From: Bacteroidaceae bacterium
Lineage (GTDB): Bacteria > Bacteroidota > Bacteroidia > Bacteroidales > Bacteroidaceae
NCBI GenBank assembly: GCA_017464345.1
Contig: JAFUAH010000013.1
Location: 1-64,000 of the forward strand
Direction of reading: 5' to 3'
DNA: 64,000 bases
Below are positions 14,616 to 22,046 of this stretch, in pieces; within the stretch, counting starts at the first letter, position 1, and each line of letters begins with the position of its first letter. A model generated the notes under the pieces. That model made no database searches, was not told the origin of the DNA, and saw only the letters and a list, made by a program, of their open reading frames with translations. A program made the translations under genes and the position numbers.

Positions 14616-14688
14616 AGCGGAAGACGGGGCTCAAACCCGCGACCCCCAGCTTGGAAGGCTAGTGCTCTATCGACTGAGCTACTTCCGC
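14616..14688 (-). tRNA. tRNA-Gly (anticodon TCC)
   Basis: Minus strand: acceptor GCGGAAG pairs with CTTCCGC; anticodon loop CTTCCAA, anticodon TCC. 73 nt. Third of four tRNAs. Confidence 0.96.
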
Positions 14689-14698
14689 AAAATCGGTG

Positions 14699-14781
14699 TG
14701 GGTGGTGATGGATTCGAACCACCGAAGGCGTAAGCCAGCAGATTTACAGTCTGCCCCATTTGGCCACTCTGGTAACCACCC
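14699..14781 (-). tRNA. tRNA-Tyr (anticodon GTA)
   Basis: Minus strand: acceptor GGGTGGT pairs with ACCACCC, anticodon loop CTGTAAA giving GTA, and a long variable arm typical of bacterial tRNA-Tyr. 83 nt, discriminator A. Confidence 0.96.
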
Positions 14782-14804
14782 GTGTTCAATATTTCAATTT
14801 TTCG

Positions 14805-14878
14805 AGCCTCTTGTCGGATTCGAACCAACGACCCCGAGATTACAAATCACGTGCTCTGGCCAACTGAGCTAAAGAGGC
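14805..14878 (-). tRNA. tRNA-Thr (anticodon TGT)
   Basis: Minus strand: acceptor GCCTCTT pairs with AAGAGGC; anticodon loop TTTGTAA gives TGT; one T-T mismatch in the anticodon stem. 74 nt. First tRNA of the cluster, just downstream of a perfect consensus promoter. Confidence 0.95.
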
Positions 14879-14920
14879 AAATGCACGCCGATGTAGAGGC
14901 TATGCCCAATTAATCGGCTG

Positions 14921-14952
14921 CAAAATTAGGGATAATTTGTCAAACCGCCAAA
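14921..14952 (-). promoter_or_regulatory. Promoter of the tRNA-tuf operon
   Basis: Minus strand: TTTG (14949-14952), a 20-base spacer, then TAATTTTG (14921-14928). Both boxes match the Bacteroidetes primary sigma consensus. The start site should fall about 35-40 bases before tRNA-Thr(TGT). Confidence 0.85.
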
Positions 14953-14968
14953 GTTTTTCAAGTTTTTT

Positions 14969-15268
14969 TTAGCGATTTCGCTGTTTTTCCTTGTATTTCT
15001 CCAATTGGCGGGTTAAAGTATCCGCGCATTGGTCCACGGCCTCCTCGAAAGTGTCGGCCACCTTCTGCGAGAACAGGTCGTTGCCGGGCACAACGAGACG
15101 GACAGACGCTTCCTTATTCATCGCCGTCTCCGGCTTCACGACTTTCAGGACCACTTCGGCAGTCTTGATGCTGTCACTGAAACGTTCCAACTTGGCCACA
15201 CGCTTTTGGATGTAGTCCTGCAACTTTTCTGTAGCCTCGAAATGGATAGTCTGAATCTTGATGTCCAT
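14969..15268 (-). CDS. hpf: Ribosome hibernation promoting factor (HPF/YfiA family)
   Basis: 99 residues, the short form. Fold and motifs fit: MDIKIQTIHFEATEKLQDYI, a hydrophobic-alternating central strand, then the helix ending in Lys/Arg. It binds the 30S subunit and inactivates ribosomes at stationary phase. Third gene of the rpsU-xerC-hpf run (12-base gap after xerC). There is no long C-terminal dimerisation domain. Confidence 0.93.
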   Translation of the reverse strand: MDIKIQTIHFEATEKLQDYIQKRVAKLERFSDSIKTAEVVLKVVKPETAMNKEASVRLVVPGNDLFSQKVADTFEEAVDQCADTLTRQLEKYKEKQRNR

Positions 15269-15280
15269 AATCGTCTGTTT

Positions 15281-16174
15281 TTATTTGGCTCTGGGATGAG
15301 CCTGGTTATACATTCGTTTTAGTTCTTCAAAGGTCGTATGCGTGTAGACCTCCGTTGTTGCCAAGTTGGCGTGCCCGAGCAGTTCCTTGACGGACTGTAG
15401 GTTGGCCTGATTGTTAAGCATCGCCGTAGCGAAAGAGTGGCGAAGCACGTGTGGCGAACGTTTCTTCTGCGTAGTGACGTATCCGAGATAGTGGCGCACC
15501 GTCTGGTATATCTGCCCTACCGAGAATCGGTCTCCGGTTTTCAGGTTCACCACCACGGCCGATGTCTTCAAGTTCTCGGGCGGCAGCGCCTGAAGCCGCA
15601 TTCGGTAATGCTGTAGTGCGTCGCGCAACTCTGGGCCAAAGGGCACGATACGTTGTTTGTTCCGCTTGCCCGTCACCTTCAGTTGGCATTGTCCCATGTC
15701 CACATCCTTCCAGTCGAGTCCGTTCAGTTCAGCCCTGCGAAGGCCTGCAGAATAGAGTATCAGCAACACGAGTTTGTCACGTTCGCCCTCTAACGTCTCT
15801 GGGAAGTAGGGTCCATCCAAAAGGCGGTTCATCTCCGCCTCTCGAACGAATACTGGCAAGGGTTTGTCCTTTTTGGGGCCCTGCAACGCATGGGCAGGAT
15901 CTACGGTTACCAGTTTCCGCTGTAGCAGGAATTTATAGAACGTCTTGAGCGCACTCAGTTTTTTGCCGACGGTACGTGGTGAGTTTCCTCGCTCTATGAG
16001 CTCCACCATCCAGTCGCGTATCACATCCCCGTCCACGCCATCCCACCCAAGGGTTTCGTCCTGTTTCTTCAGATAGGCTTCGAAGTCCTCTAATGCCGTC
16101 TGATAGGTGGTAATGGTGAGTGGTGAGCGGTCGCGCTCACCTGCCAGATAGGCGAGGAAGGCGTCAATCCACAC
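15281..16174 (-). CDS. xerC: Tyrosine recombinase XerC/XerD type
   Basis: 297 residues from a GTG start (MWIDAFLAYLAGERDRS). N-terminal SAM-like DNA-binding domain (1-100) and C-terminal catalytic domain with the full set of active-site residues: R146 (GLRRAEL), K170, H242 and R245 (HVLRH), H268 (LLGHAN), Y277 (TEVYTH). Length and operon position match the chromosome-dimer-resolving XerC of Bacteroidetes rather than an integrase. It begins 6 bases after the rpsU stop. Whether it acts on the 27-bp capsule repeats is unknown. Confidence 0.93.
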   Translation of the reverse strand: MWIDAFLAYLAGERDRSPLTITTYQTALEDFEAYLKKQDETLGWDGVDGDVIRDWMVELIERGNSPRTVGKKLSALKTFYKFLLQRKLVTVDPAHALQGPKKDKPLPVFVREAEMNRLLDGPYFPETLEGERDKLVLLILYSAGLRRAELNGLDWKDVDMGQCQLKVTGKRNKQRIVPFGPELRDALQHYRMRLQALPPENLKTSAVVVNLKTGDRFSVGQIYQTVRHYLGYVTTQKKRSPHVLRHSFATAMLNNQANLQSVKELLGHANLATTEVYTHTTFEELKRMYNQAHPRAK

Positions 16175-16180
16175 CTGAGC

Positions 16181-16372
16181 TTAGTCTTCGATGCGGTTCA
16201 GCTTCTGAACGTAGATGGCACGTTCCTTGGCCAGACGCTTCAGCACAGAGGGTTTGTCAAACTGCTGACGGGCACGGAGTTCCTTCATGACACCAGTCTT
16301 CTCAAACTTTCTCTTGAACTTTTTCAGGGCGCGTTCGATGTTCTCGCCCTCTTTTACGGGTACTACAATCAT
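16181..16372 (-). CDS. rpsU: 30S ribosomal protein S21
   Basis: 63 residues, very basic, with the S21 pattern MIVVPVKEGENIERALKKFK and FEKTGVMKELRARQQF. First gene of an rpsU-xerC-hpf operon with a perfect promoter about 70 bases upstream. Confidence 0.96.
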   Translation of the reverse strand: MIVVPVKEGENIERALKKFKRKFEKTGVMKELRARQQFDKPSVLKRLAKERAIYVQKLNRIED

Positions 16373-16441
16373 GTCTTTTGTTTTGTTTTTTTATTATGTT
16401 ATTTACTTACGCTCTATGATAGTTGCCATTATTAGCGGCTG

Positions 16442-16473
16442 CAAAGTTAGCCCGTTTTTTTGGATTAGGCAAA
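16442..16473 (-). promoter_or_regulatory. Promoter of rpsU-xerC-hpf
   Basis: Minus strand: TTTG (16470-16473), a 20-base spacer, then TAACTTTG (16442-16449). Perfect consensus. The remaining bases between here and the repeat at 16600 show no gene. Confidence 0.85.
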
Positions 16474-16593
16474 CTTTCAGACATTTTTTTGTGCTGCGGC
16501 CCCGAAATTTGTGTCCCGCTATATTCATCTTCATATCACGCCATATTTATATCCACGCTGCACCATATCCGAATCATGCTGCGTCAGATAATA

Positions 16594-16740
16594 TATATTA
16601 AGGTACGCGCGTACGCGCACACGTTGATAGGTCGGGGCTCTGTCCCGTACAGGTTTCGCCTCCAACCCGGGCAGGACGGAGCCCCGACCCGTACGGGACG
16701 AAACCTCAACCTATACGGGTCTGTCGTCCGGGCACAGTAA
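16594..16740. repeat. Structured intergenic repeat, copy A
   Basis: Starts with atattaaggta and a self-complementary gcgcgtacgcgc. It contains a 15-bp inverted pair (16631-16645 with 16674-16688, 14 of 15 matching). A second pair crosses it (aggtttcg 16651-16658 with cgaaacct 16699-16706), so a pseudoknot-like fold is possible. The motif cccgtac(a/g)gg recurs. It shares order and sequence with copy B (44.9 kb) and pieces with the elements at 18.1 and 32.7 kb. No credible ORF. Confidence 0.7.
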
Positions 16741-16898
16741 TCGGACAGGACTGGAAGCCCGGCCATGGAGTCGGAAAAGGCAGAAAGGACATTCGCCGAA
16801 AAACTTAGCAGTTTAAAGACGATACCGCCGAGGTAGTTACACTATATATATAAGAAATGTTAAAAACGAGCATGGTTCACAATTTTGTGGGCCACAAT

Positions 16899-16930
16899 TT
16901 TGTGTACCACGTTATTCCTTCGTATATTTG
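16899..16930 (+). promoter_or_regulatory. Promoter of the ATPase gene
   Basis: TTTG at 16899-16902, a 20-base spacer, TATATTTG at 16923-16930. This places the start site just before the ATG at 16950 and rules out the longer reading from 16857, which would run through the promoter. Confidence 0.85.
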
Positions 16931-16949
16931 TACCATCAATCATTCGATT

Positions 16950-18068
16950 ATGAACAAAGCATTTGTGTACGGAATGTCTGTCGAAGGCGAGAACTTTACA
17001 GACAGGGTAAAAGAAACGAGACGGCTGAAGTTGGACTTTGAAAACGGCATGAACGTCATTCTCATTTCTCCTCGCCGTATGGGCAAAAGTTCAATAGTGA
17101 AGAAGGTTAAGGCTGAAATCACCCGTCCGGACATCAAAGTGGTATTCATGGACATCTACGATTGTCGTAATGAATATGACTTTTATAACCGTTTTGCCTC
17201 TGCACTGATGAAGGAGACAGCCACAAAGACGGAACAGATTATTGAGAATATCAAGCGATTTCTGGTCAGACTCAGCCCTAAGATTGCCTTCTCGCCAGAA
17301 CCCATGTCCGAAATGTCGATTTCGTTAGGCATCACCCCACAGAACTACCAGCCTGAAGAAATCCTCCAGTTGCCAGAATTGATAGCCAAGGAACAAGGCA
17401 TACACCTTGTAGTATGTATAGATGAATTCCAACAGATAGGCGAATTCGATGACTCAATTATTGTTCAAAAGCGTCTTCGTGGAATATGGCAGCATCAACG
17501 GAATGTATCCTACTGTCTCTTTGGAAGCAGGAAGCACGTGATGACTAAACTGTTCCAAAATCGAAAGATGCCATTCTATCAGTTTGGAGAAATGATGTAT
17601 CTCGACAAGATTCCGACAACAGATTGGGTAACATTCATTCGCAGCCGATTTGAGAGTAAGAGTAAACACATATCAGAGGAACTTGCTCAAAGGATATGTG
17701 AGACAGTAGAAAACCATTCGTCATACGTCCAGCAGTTGGCCTGGAATGTATTGGTCGAGACTGAAGAGAATACAACTGTACAAGACTTTGAGAATGGCGT
17801 GCAGGCACTATTGGCACAGTGCTCTGGACTGTTCGAGCAGCATATACAGGGACTTACTGCCTATCAGATGAATTTCATCCGCGCCATTTGCAATGGTGTA
17901 CACACCGATTTCGGAAGCAAGGCAATTCTAGAGGAATACAATTTAGGTTCGAAATCGAACATCTCACGTATAAAGACAGCCCTTAGGGACAGAGAACTCA
18001 TCGACATCACCAAGGATGGTATATTCCTGGAAGATCCAGTATTCAAAATGTGGCTAAAGAGACTATAG
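16950..18068 (+). CDS. AAA-type ATPase of the archaeal-ATPase/STAND-like family
   Basis: 372 residues from the promoter-proximal ATG. Walker A PRRMGKSS is at residues 41-48 (K46). The Walker B run is LVVCIDEFQQIGEF. A sensor-like region follows (CLFGSRKHVM), then a C-terminal winged-helix-like part (GSKSNISRIKTALRDRELI, DPVFKMWL). This matches the ATP-binding protein family, common as solitary genes in Prevotella and Bacteroides, whose function is not established. Base composition is visibly more AT-rich than neighbours, and the gene lies between two copies of a 33-bp repeat, both compatible with acquisition. It has no operon partner. Confidence 0.85.
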   Translation: MNKAFVYGMSVEGENFTDRVKETRRLKLDFENGMNVILISPRRMGKSSIVKKVKAEITRPDIKVVFMDIYDCRNEYDFYNRFASALMKETATKTEQIIENIKRFLVRLSPKIAFSPEPMSEMSISLGITPQNYQPEEILQLPELIAKEQGIHLVVCIDEFQQIGEFDDSIIVQKRLRGIWQHQRNVSYCLFGSRKHVMTKLFQNRKMPFYQFGEMMYLDKIPTTDWVTFIRSRFESKSKHISEELAQRICETVENHSSYVQQLAWNVLVETEENTTVQDFENGVQALLAQCSGLFEQHIQGLTAYQMNFIRAICNGVHTDFGSKAILEEYNLGSKSNISRIKTALRDRELIDITKDGIFLEDPVFKMWLKRL

Positions 18069-18103
18069 GGAACGCAAAAAGGGAAAACGCAAAAAAGGCA
18101 GGA

Positions 18104-18146
18104 TGAAGCCTCAACCTATACGGGTCTGTTGTCCGGACACAAATCC
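18104..18146 (+). repeat. Partial copy D of the intergenic repeat (33-bp direct repeat of 16704-16736)
   Basis: Bases 18109-18141 match 16704-16736 at 31 of 33 positions in the same orientation (cctcaacctatacgggtctg at the left end). The two copies bracket the ATPase gene and its promoter. Confidence 0.8.
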
Positions 18147-18154
18147 ATAAAACA

Positions 18155-18190
18155 AATACGCCGCAGAAGATTGTACTCCTGCGGCGTATT
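18155..18190. terminator. Bidirectional terminator between the ATPase gene and mdh
   Basis: A 12-bp perfect stem (aatacgccgcag at 18155-18166 with 18179-18190) and a 12-base loop. On the minus strand it is followed by TTGTTTTA, so it best serves mdh. It also lies downstream of the converging ATPase gene. Confidence 0.8.
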
Positions 18191-18212
18191 GCGTTCTATA
18201 TAAGTGGGAGGA

Positions 18213-19208
18213 TTAAACGAGGTTGGGATTGTCCTGACCCCAGTCGGCAACGGCGGGAATGATGCCCAGACCGATAATCTCGTCGCGCATCTTCTGCAGG
18301 TGCTCGTAGCTGGCCTGCAAAGCAGCCATTTCCTCCTCCGTGCCCTCGGGAGCGGTGAAGTGGACACCGTCCTTGTCGATGACGGTGGGCATGGCCATCA
18401 TCACGTTCTTGAAACCGCACTTGTCGCAGTTCACGTAGCAGCCGGCAGGCCAGGTGAAGGGTTCGCCGCCCATGGCACCCTCTATCATCTTGACAGCCTG
18501 ATAGGCAGGGCTCTGGAACGAGGAGCGGCCGCGCAACTTGATGATGTTCGAGCCACCCTGCGTGGTCATGTGCTTAATCTCTGCCCAACGCTCGGCTGAC
18601 AAGGGCAGTTCGCAGAGAGGCTTGCCGTCGATAAGTGCCTTGCTGGCAAAGACTGCCATCTGCTCGCCGTGGCCACCGTAGGTGTAAGCCTGGGTCACCT
18701 TGTCCTGCTGTACGCCGAACTCCTGTGCCAGCTGCTGCTGGAGACGGGTGCTGTCCAGCGCAGCCAGAGAGGTCAGCTGGTTGGGCTTCAGACCCGAGTG
18801 AATCAGGGCAGTCAGTGCCGTAACGTCGGCGGGGTTGAAGATAACCACCACGTGCTTCACATCGGGGCAGTACTTCTTGATGTTCTCACCAAAGTCTGCT
18901 GCAATCTGGCAGTTGCCCTTCAGCAGGTCCTCGCGGGTCATGCCTTCCTTACGGGGAGCACCGCCGCTGGAGATGATGTACTTGGCACCCGTGAAAGCCT
19001 CCTTGGCATCCACCGTATAAGAAAGGTTTGCACCGGGGAATGCGCAGTGGCACATCTCGTCATAGACGCCATGTACACCGGGCTCATAGATGTCATACAG
19101 GCAGATGTTGGGGGTCAGGCCCAGCATCAGCACACTCTGCACCATGTTGGAGCCAATCATGCCGCCGGCACCAACGATTACGAGTTTTTCGTCAGTTAAA
19201 AATTTCAT
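18213..19208 (-). CDS. mdh: Malate dehydrogenase
   Basis: 331 residues of the lactate/malate dehydrogenase fold. NAD-binding loop VGAGGMIG (12-19); substrate loop APRKEGMTR with the arginine pattern of malate rather than lactate enzymes; catalytic D152/R155 (LDSTR) and H180 (YGGHGEQM). It interconverts malate and oxaloacetate in the cytoplasm, part of the reductive branch to succinate/propionate used by these fermenters. Monocistronic, with a -7 box at 19271-19278 and a strong terminator. Slightly longer than the usual ~312 residues at the C-terminus. Confidence 0.88.
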   Translation of the reverse strand: MKFLTDEKLVIVGAGGMIGSNMVQSVLMLGLTPNICLYDIYEPGVHGVYDEMCHCAFPGANLSYTVDAKEAFTGAKYIISSGGAPRKEGMTREDLLKGNCQIAADFGENIKKYCPDVKHVVVIFNPADVTALTALIHSGLKPNQLTSLAALDSTRLQQQLAQEFGVQQDKVTQAYTYGGHGEQMAVFASKALIDGKPLCELPLSAERWAEIKHMTTQGGSNIIKLRGRSSFQSPAYQAVKMIEGAMGGEPFTWPAGCYVNCDKCGFKNVMMAMPTVIDKDGVHFTAPEGTEEEMAALQASYEHLQKMRDEIIGLGIIPAVADWGQDNPNLV

Positions 19209-19270
19209 AGTCTTTAAGTTTTAGGTTTATGAGTTTTATAGATTATTGCGTGCTTTTCCAATATTTAGCG

Positions 19271-19278
19271 CAAATATA
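19271..19278 (-). promoter_or_regulatory. -7 box of the mdh promoter
   Basis: TATATTTG on the minus strand, about 63 bases before the mdh ATG. No clear TTTG at the -33 distance. Confidence 0.55.
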
Positions 19279-19314
19279 CAAAATAATTAAGAATAAAGAG
19301 TGAAGAATGAAGAA

Positions 19315-21393
19315 TTATTTTGCATGGTCCAAATAGAAAACGGCCTTGAGAACGATATTCCGCCCCATATTGCATACGCCCATACGGCCCGTGACGGGGT
19401 CTGTGTCAGCATATTTCAGCCGGCTCAGATGGTTCTGGTAGGCTTTGTCCAGCAGGTTGGTTCCCGACAGTTGGAAGGTGGCCACCCGACAGCGATGGAC
19501 ACGCAGTTCGTAACTGGCAGAGGCGTTGAGCAAGAAGTAGCCCGGCGTGCTCGTCTCCGTATTGTCGGTGTAGAAGTATTTGTTCTGCCGGAAGTCGTAC
19601 TCCATGCCCAGGGAGAGCTGGAAAGGACGCCGGAACTTGTAGCGCACATCGCAGTTCCAGCGTGGGGCAGGGATGAGGGGCAGGTTCTTGCAGTCCTCGG
19701 CATGGCGGCGCGCGCCCCTCACATAGCCGAAGCCGTTCTGCACATGCAGGGCCTCCCACGGGTGTACATCGAGGCTCACCTCCCCGCCCCAAAGCAGGGC
19801 ATCGCCCTGGCGATACTGGTAGGTCTTGTGGCCGTCGGTCACCACGTTGCCCAAGCGGCCCAGAAAGATGTAGTTGTCTATCAGGTTGGCAAAGAGCGAG
19901 GCCTGAAGGGCCACATACTGGCTGGTCCAGTCCATGCCCAGGTCGGTCTGCCAACTATATTCCGAGTGCAACGTCGCGTTGCCCACCTCGTAGCGAATGC
20001 TGCCCTCGTGGACTCCGTTGGAACAGAGTTCGCTCACATTCGGTGCACGGAAGCCGCGACTCACATTCAGGCGCACGTTCCAGTCCTCCGCCGGATTATA
20101 TACAGCGCCCAGACTGGCTGTAACGCCGGAAAACGTGCGGTCGAGCTGTCGAAATCGAAGGACACTCTCGTCGTAGAGTTCCGAGGCGTGCATCTGCCGG
20201 ACATCGCCACGCACGCCCCCTGTCAGGTTCCAGCGCCCCCAACGCCGTGTGGCGGTGCCATAGATGCCAAAGTCAAACAGGCGATAGTCTGGAATCAGAT
20301 ATTCCTCGCCCCGATTGAGCGAACGCTGGTACATGCCTCCAATGCCCGTCGCCAGTTGCCAATGGTGCAGGTCTTCCTGCTGATAGCGGACATCGTAGTT
20401 GAGCGTATGGAGCAGGAGCGAAAGGTCTGCCTCGGCAGCCGTCTCTTCGAATTCTTCACGTCCGTTACGTTGGTAGCCAAGCAGTGCCTTCAGGCGGCCT
20501 TTCTTAAGCACAAACAGGTTCTCGGACACCAGTTTCTTATGATCGACGTGCTGGAAAGGCAACAAGTGTTTGTACGTCGTGTGGCTCATCTCCTGCGGCC
20601 ACACCAGACGGCCCGTCACGCTATCGCGTTCGCCCTCCACGATACCTGGGACGGAATGAAACCACGAGAAGCGCAGATGGGTGTGCCCCCAACGGCGGTT
20701 CACCCCAAGCATGGCCGAGAGGTCGCGCTCGCGAAACTGTGAACCCGGAACCCGGCCGTCACGGGCATTCCGATAGGCATGGGCATAGCGGTCGGTGAAA
20801 CGACCATTCCAGACGAATCCGTCCTCGTTGCCTGCAAAGTTCAGCGTATAGCCCAGCAGCCCCTGGTTGCTCTGGTACTCCGTGGTGGCCTGCGCCGCCA
20901 TTTCCCCTTCAGGGAGGATGGGGGCAGGATGGAGCACCAGCACACCTGCCATGGCATCGCTGCCGTACATCAGCGAAGCAGGACCCTTCAGCACTTCGAC
21001 TGACCATACCCCCTCGCCGTCCACCTCCAGCCCGTGCTCGTCGCCCCATTGCTGACCTTCCTGCCGAATGCCGTCGGCTACGACTACCACGCGGTTGTAG
21101 CCCAGCCCACGGATGACAGGCTTACTGATGCCGGTGCCGGTGGTTATCTGTGCCAGACCAGGCTGGACGCTAATGGCATCGATAAGATTGGTCTTGGGCG
21201 TATATTGCAAGGCCTGTGGCGTGACGACCGTAAAGGCCAGCGGTGAATCGGAGAGACGGGTCTTGCCCGTCAGGCCCGTTACAACAATTTCACCCAAGAT
21301 AACATTTTTCGTCGAATCTGCCTTGTCGTCTTTATCGGCCATACATGGCGTGACGACGAGGACTAATACCAATGTTATAATCAGATGTTTCAT
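19315..21393 (-). CDS. TonB-dependent outer-membrane receptor
   Basis: 692 residues from the ATG at 21393 (MKHLIITLVLVLVVTPCMA, a signal peptide). A plug domain follows (VVTGLTGKTRLSDSPLAFTV, GLGYNRVVVVADGIRQEG, VEVLKGPASLMYGSDAMAG). The rest is an amphipathic 22-strand barrel ending with a terminal aromatic strand. It lacks the carboxypeptidase-D-like N-terminal domain and SusD partner of SusC-type glycan importers. It therefore more likely takes up a metal chelate, haem or cobamide. The ligand cannot be read from the sequence. Monocistronic; it diverges from msrC with an 80-base shared promoter region. Confidence 0.9.
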   Translation of the reverse strand: MKHLIITLVLVLVVTPCMADKDDKADSTKNVILGEIVVTGLTGKTRLSDSPLAFTVVTPQALQYTPKTNLIDAISVQPGLAQITTGTGISKPVIRGLGYNRVVVVADGIRQEGQQWGDEHGLEVDGEGVWSVEVLKGPASLMYGSDAMAGVLVLHPAPILPEGEMAAQATTEYQSNQGLLGYTLNFAGNEDGFVWNGRFTDRYAHAYRNARDGRVPGSQFRERDLSAMLGVNRRWGHTHLRFSWFHSVPGIVEGERDSVTGRLVWPQEMSHTTYKHLLPFQHVDHKKLVSENLFVLKKGRLKALLGYQRNGREEFEETAAEADLSLLLHTLNYDVRYQQEDLHHWQLATGIGGMYQRSLNRGEEYLIPDYRLFDFGIYGTATRRWGRWNLTGGVRGDVRQMHASELYDESVLRFRQLDRTFSGVTASLGAVYNPAEDWNVRLNVSRGFRAPNVSELCSNGVHEGSIRYEVGNATLHSEYSWQTDLGMDWTSQYVALQASLFANLIDNYIFLGRLGNVVTDGHKTYQYRQGDALLWGGEVSLDVHPWEALHVQNGFGYVRGARRHAEDCKNLPLIPAPRWNCDVRYKFRRPFQLSLGMEYDFRQNKYFYTDNTETSTPGYFLLNASASYELRVHRCRVATFQLSGTNLLDKAYQNHLSRLKYADTDPVTGRMGVCNMGRNIVLKAVFYLDHAK

Positions 21394-21404
21394 AAAAATT
21401 CGCA

Positions 21405-21412
21405 CAAAGGTA
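21405..21412 (-). promoter_or_regulatory. -7 box for the TonB receptor gene
   Basis: TACCTTTG on the minus strand, 12 bases before the ATG at 21393. The leader would be very short. No convincing -33 box. Confidence 0.5.
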
Positions 21413-21434
21413 AGCATAATTCTCAAATATTTAG

Positions 21435-21442
21435 TATTTTTG
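21435..21442 (+). promoter_or_regulatory. -7 box for msrC
   Basis: TATTTTTG on the plus strand, 31 bases before the ATG at 21473. A TTTG -33 box is not evident. Confidence 0.5.
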
Positions 21443-21472
21443 TAGGACAAAACCATAAAAAATCACATCTTT

Positions 21473-22000
21473 ATGGCAGAACAACTCGAAATCATCGAAG
21501 GCAGTAAGGCAGAACAGTACGCTGCTCTGTTGCCACAAATAAAAAGTGTCATCGAGGACGAGCCCGACCTCATCGCCTGTATGGCCAACGTGGCTGCCAT
21601 GCTGCACGAAACTTTCCGCTTCTGGTGGACGGGCTTCTATCGGGTCGTTGACCTTAATGACCTTAAAGACTCTAAAGCCCTTAAAGCCCCTAAGGAATTA
21701 GTCCTTGGCCCCTTTCAAGGGCCGCTGGCCTGCACGCGCATTCGTTGCGGTCGCGGCGTATGCGGCACGGCATGGCTGAAGAACGAGACCCAGGTCGTAC
21801 CCGACGTCAACCAGTTCCCCGGGCACATCGCCTGTTCGTCGGCCTCGCGGAGCGAAATCGTCGTCCCCGTCCACGCCCCTGACGGTCGCGTCGTCGCTGT
21901 CCTCGACATCGACAGTGCAGAACTCGCCACCTTCGACGACACCGACCGCGAGTGGCTAGAAAAGATTGTAAAAATTCTGGAAACCCCTAGGCAGCCCTAG
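21473..22000 (+). CDS. msrC: Free methionine-(R)-sulfoxide reductase (GAF domain)
   Basis: 175 residues, a single GAF domain. Cysteines C87, C97 and C121 have exactly the 10- and 24-residue spacing of the catalytic trio in E. coli YebR/MsrC, within the matching contexts CGRGVCGTAW and PGHIACSSASRSEI. It reduces free methionine sulfoxide in the cytoplasm. Residues 61-75 (LNDLKDSKALKAPKE) are an extra loop made of five 9-base units; normal homologs are shorter here. First of three plus-strand genes (msrC, pepP, carbonic-anhydrase-like) with gaps of 46 and 26 bases. Confidence 0.92.
   Translation: MAEQLEIIEGSKAEQYAALLPQIKSVIEDEPDLIACMANVAAMLHETFRFWWTGFYRVVDLNDLKDSKALKAPKELVLGPFQGPLACTRIRCGRGVCGTAWLKNETQVVPDVNQFPGHIACSSASRSEIVVPVHAPDGRVVAVLDIDSAELATFDDTDREWLEKIVKILETPRQP
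21653..21697 (+). repeat. In-frame 9-bp tandem repeat inside msrC
   Basis: Five degenerate 9-base units (cttaatgac, cttaaagac, tctaaagcc, cttaaagcc, cctaaggaa) encode LND-LKD-SKA-LKA-PKE. They lie in a surface loop of the GAF domain, away from the catalytic cysteines. Confidence 0.75.
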
Positions 22001-22046
22001 AAACTCCTAGGCCATCCTAGAAACTCCTCCCCCCCAAAAAAATCCT

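Noticed and set aside
15281..16174. XerC as the invertase of the capsule switch
   Set aside because: Operon position with rpsU and hpf and standard length fit the chromosomal resolvase; distance of 14 kb and lack of site knowledge give no support for a specific role.
16423..16740. 105-codon ORF in the region upstream of the ATPase
   Set aside because: Overlaps the rpsU promoter and the structured repeat; codon content follows the hairpins.
16704..18141. ATPase region as an insertion sequence
   Set aside because: No transposase, no terminal inverted repeats and no short target duplication, only the 33-bp direct repeat.
19315..21393. SusC-type glycan importer
   Set aside because: No carboxypeptidase-D-like N-terminal domain, about 300 residues shorter than SusC proteins, and no SusD neighbour.
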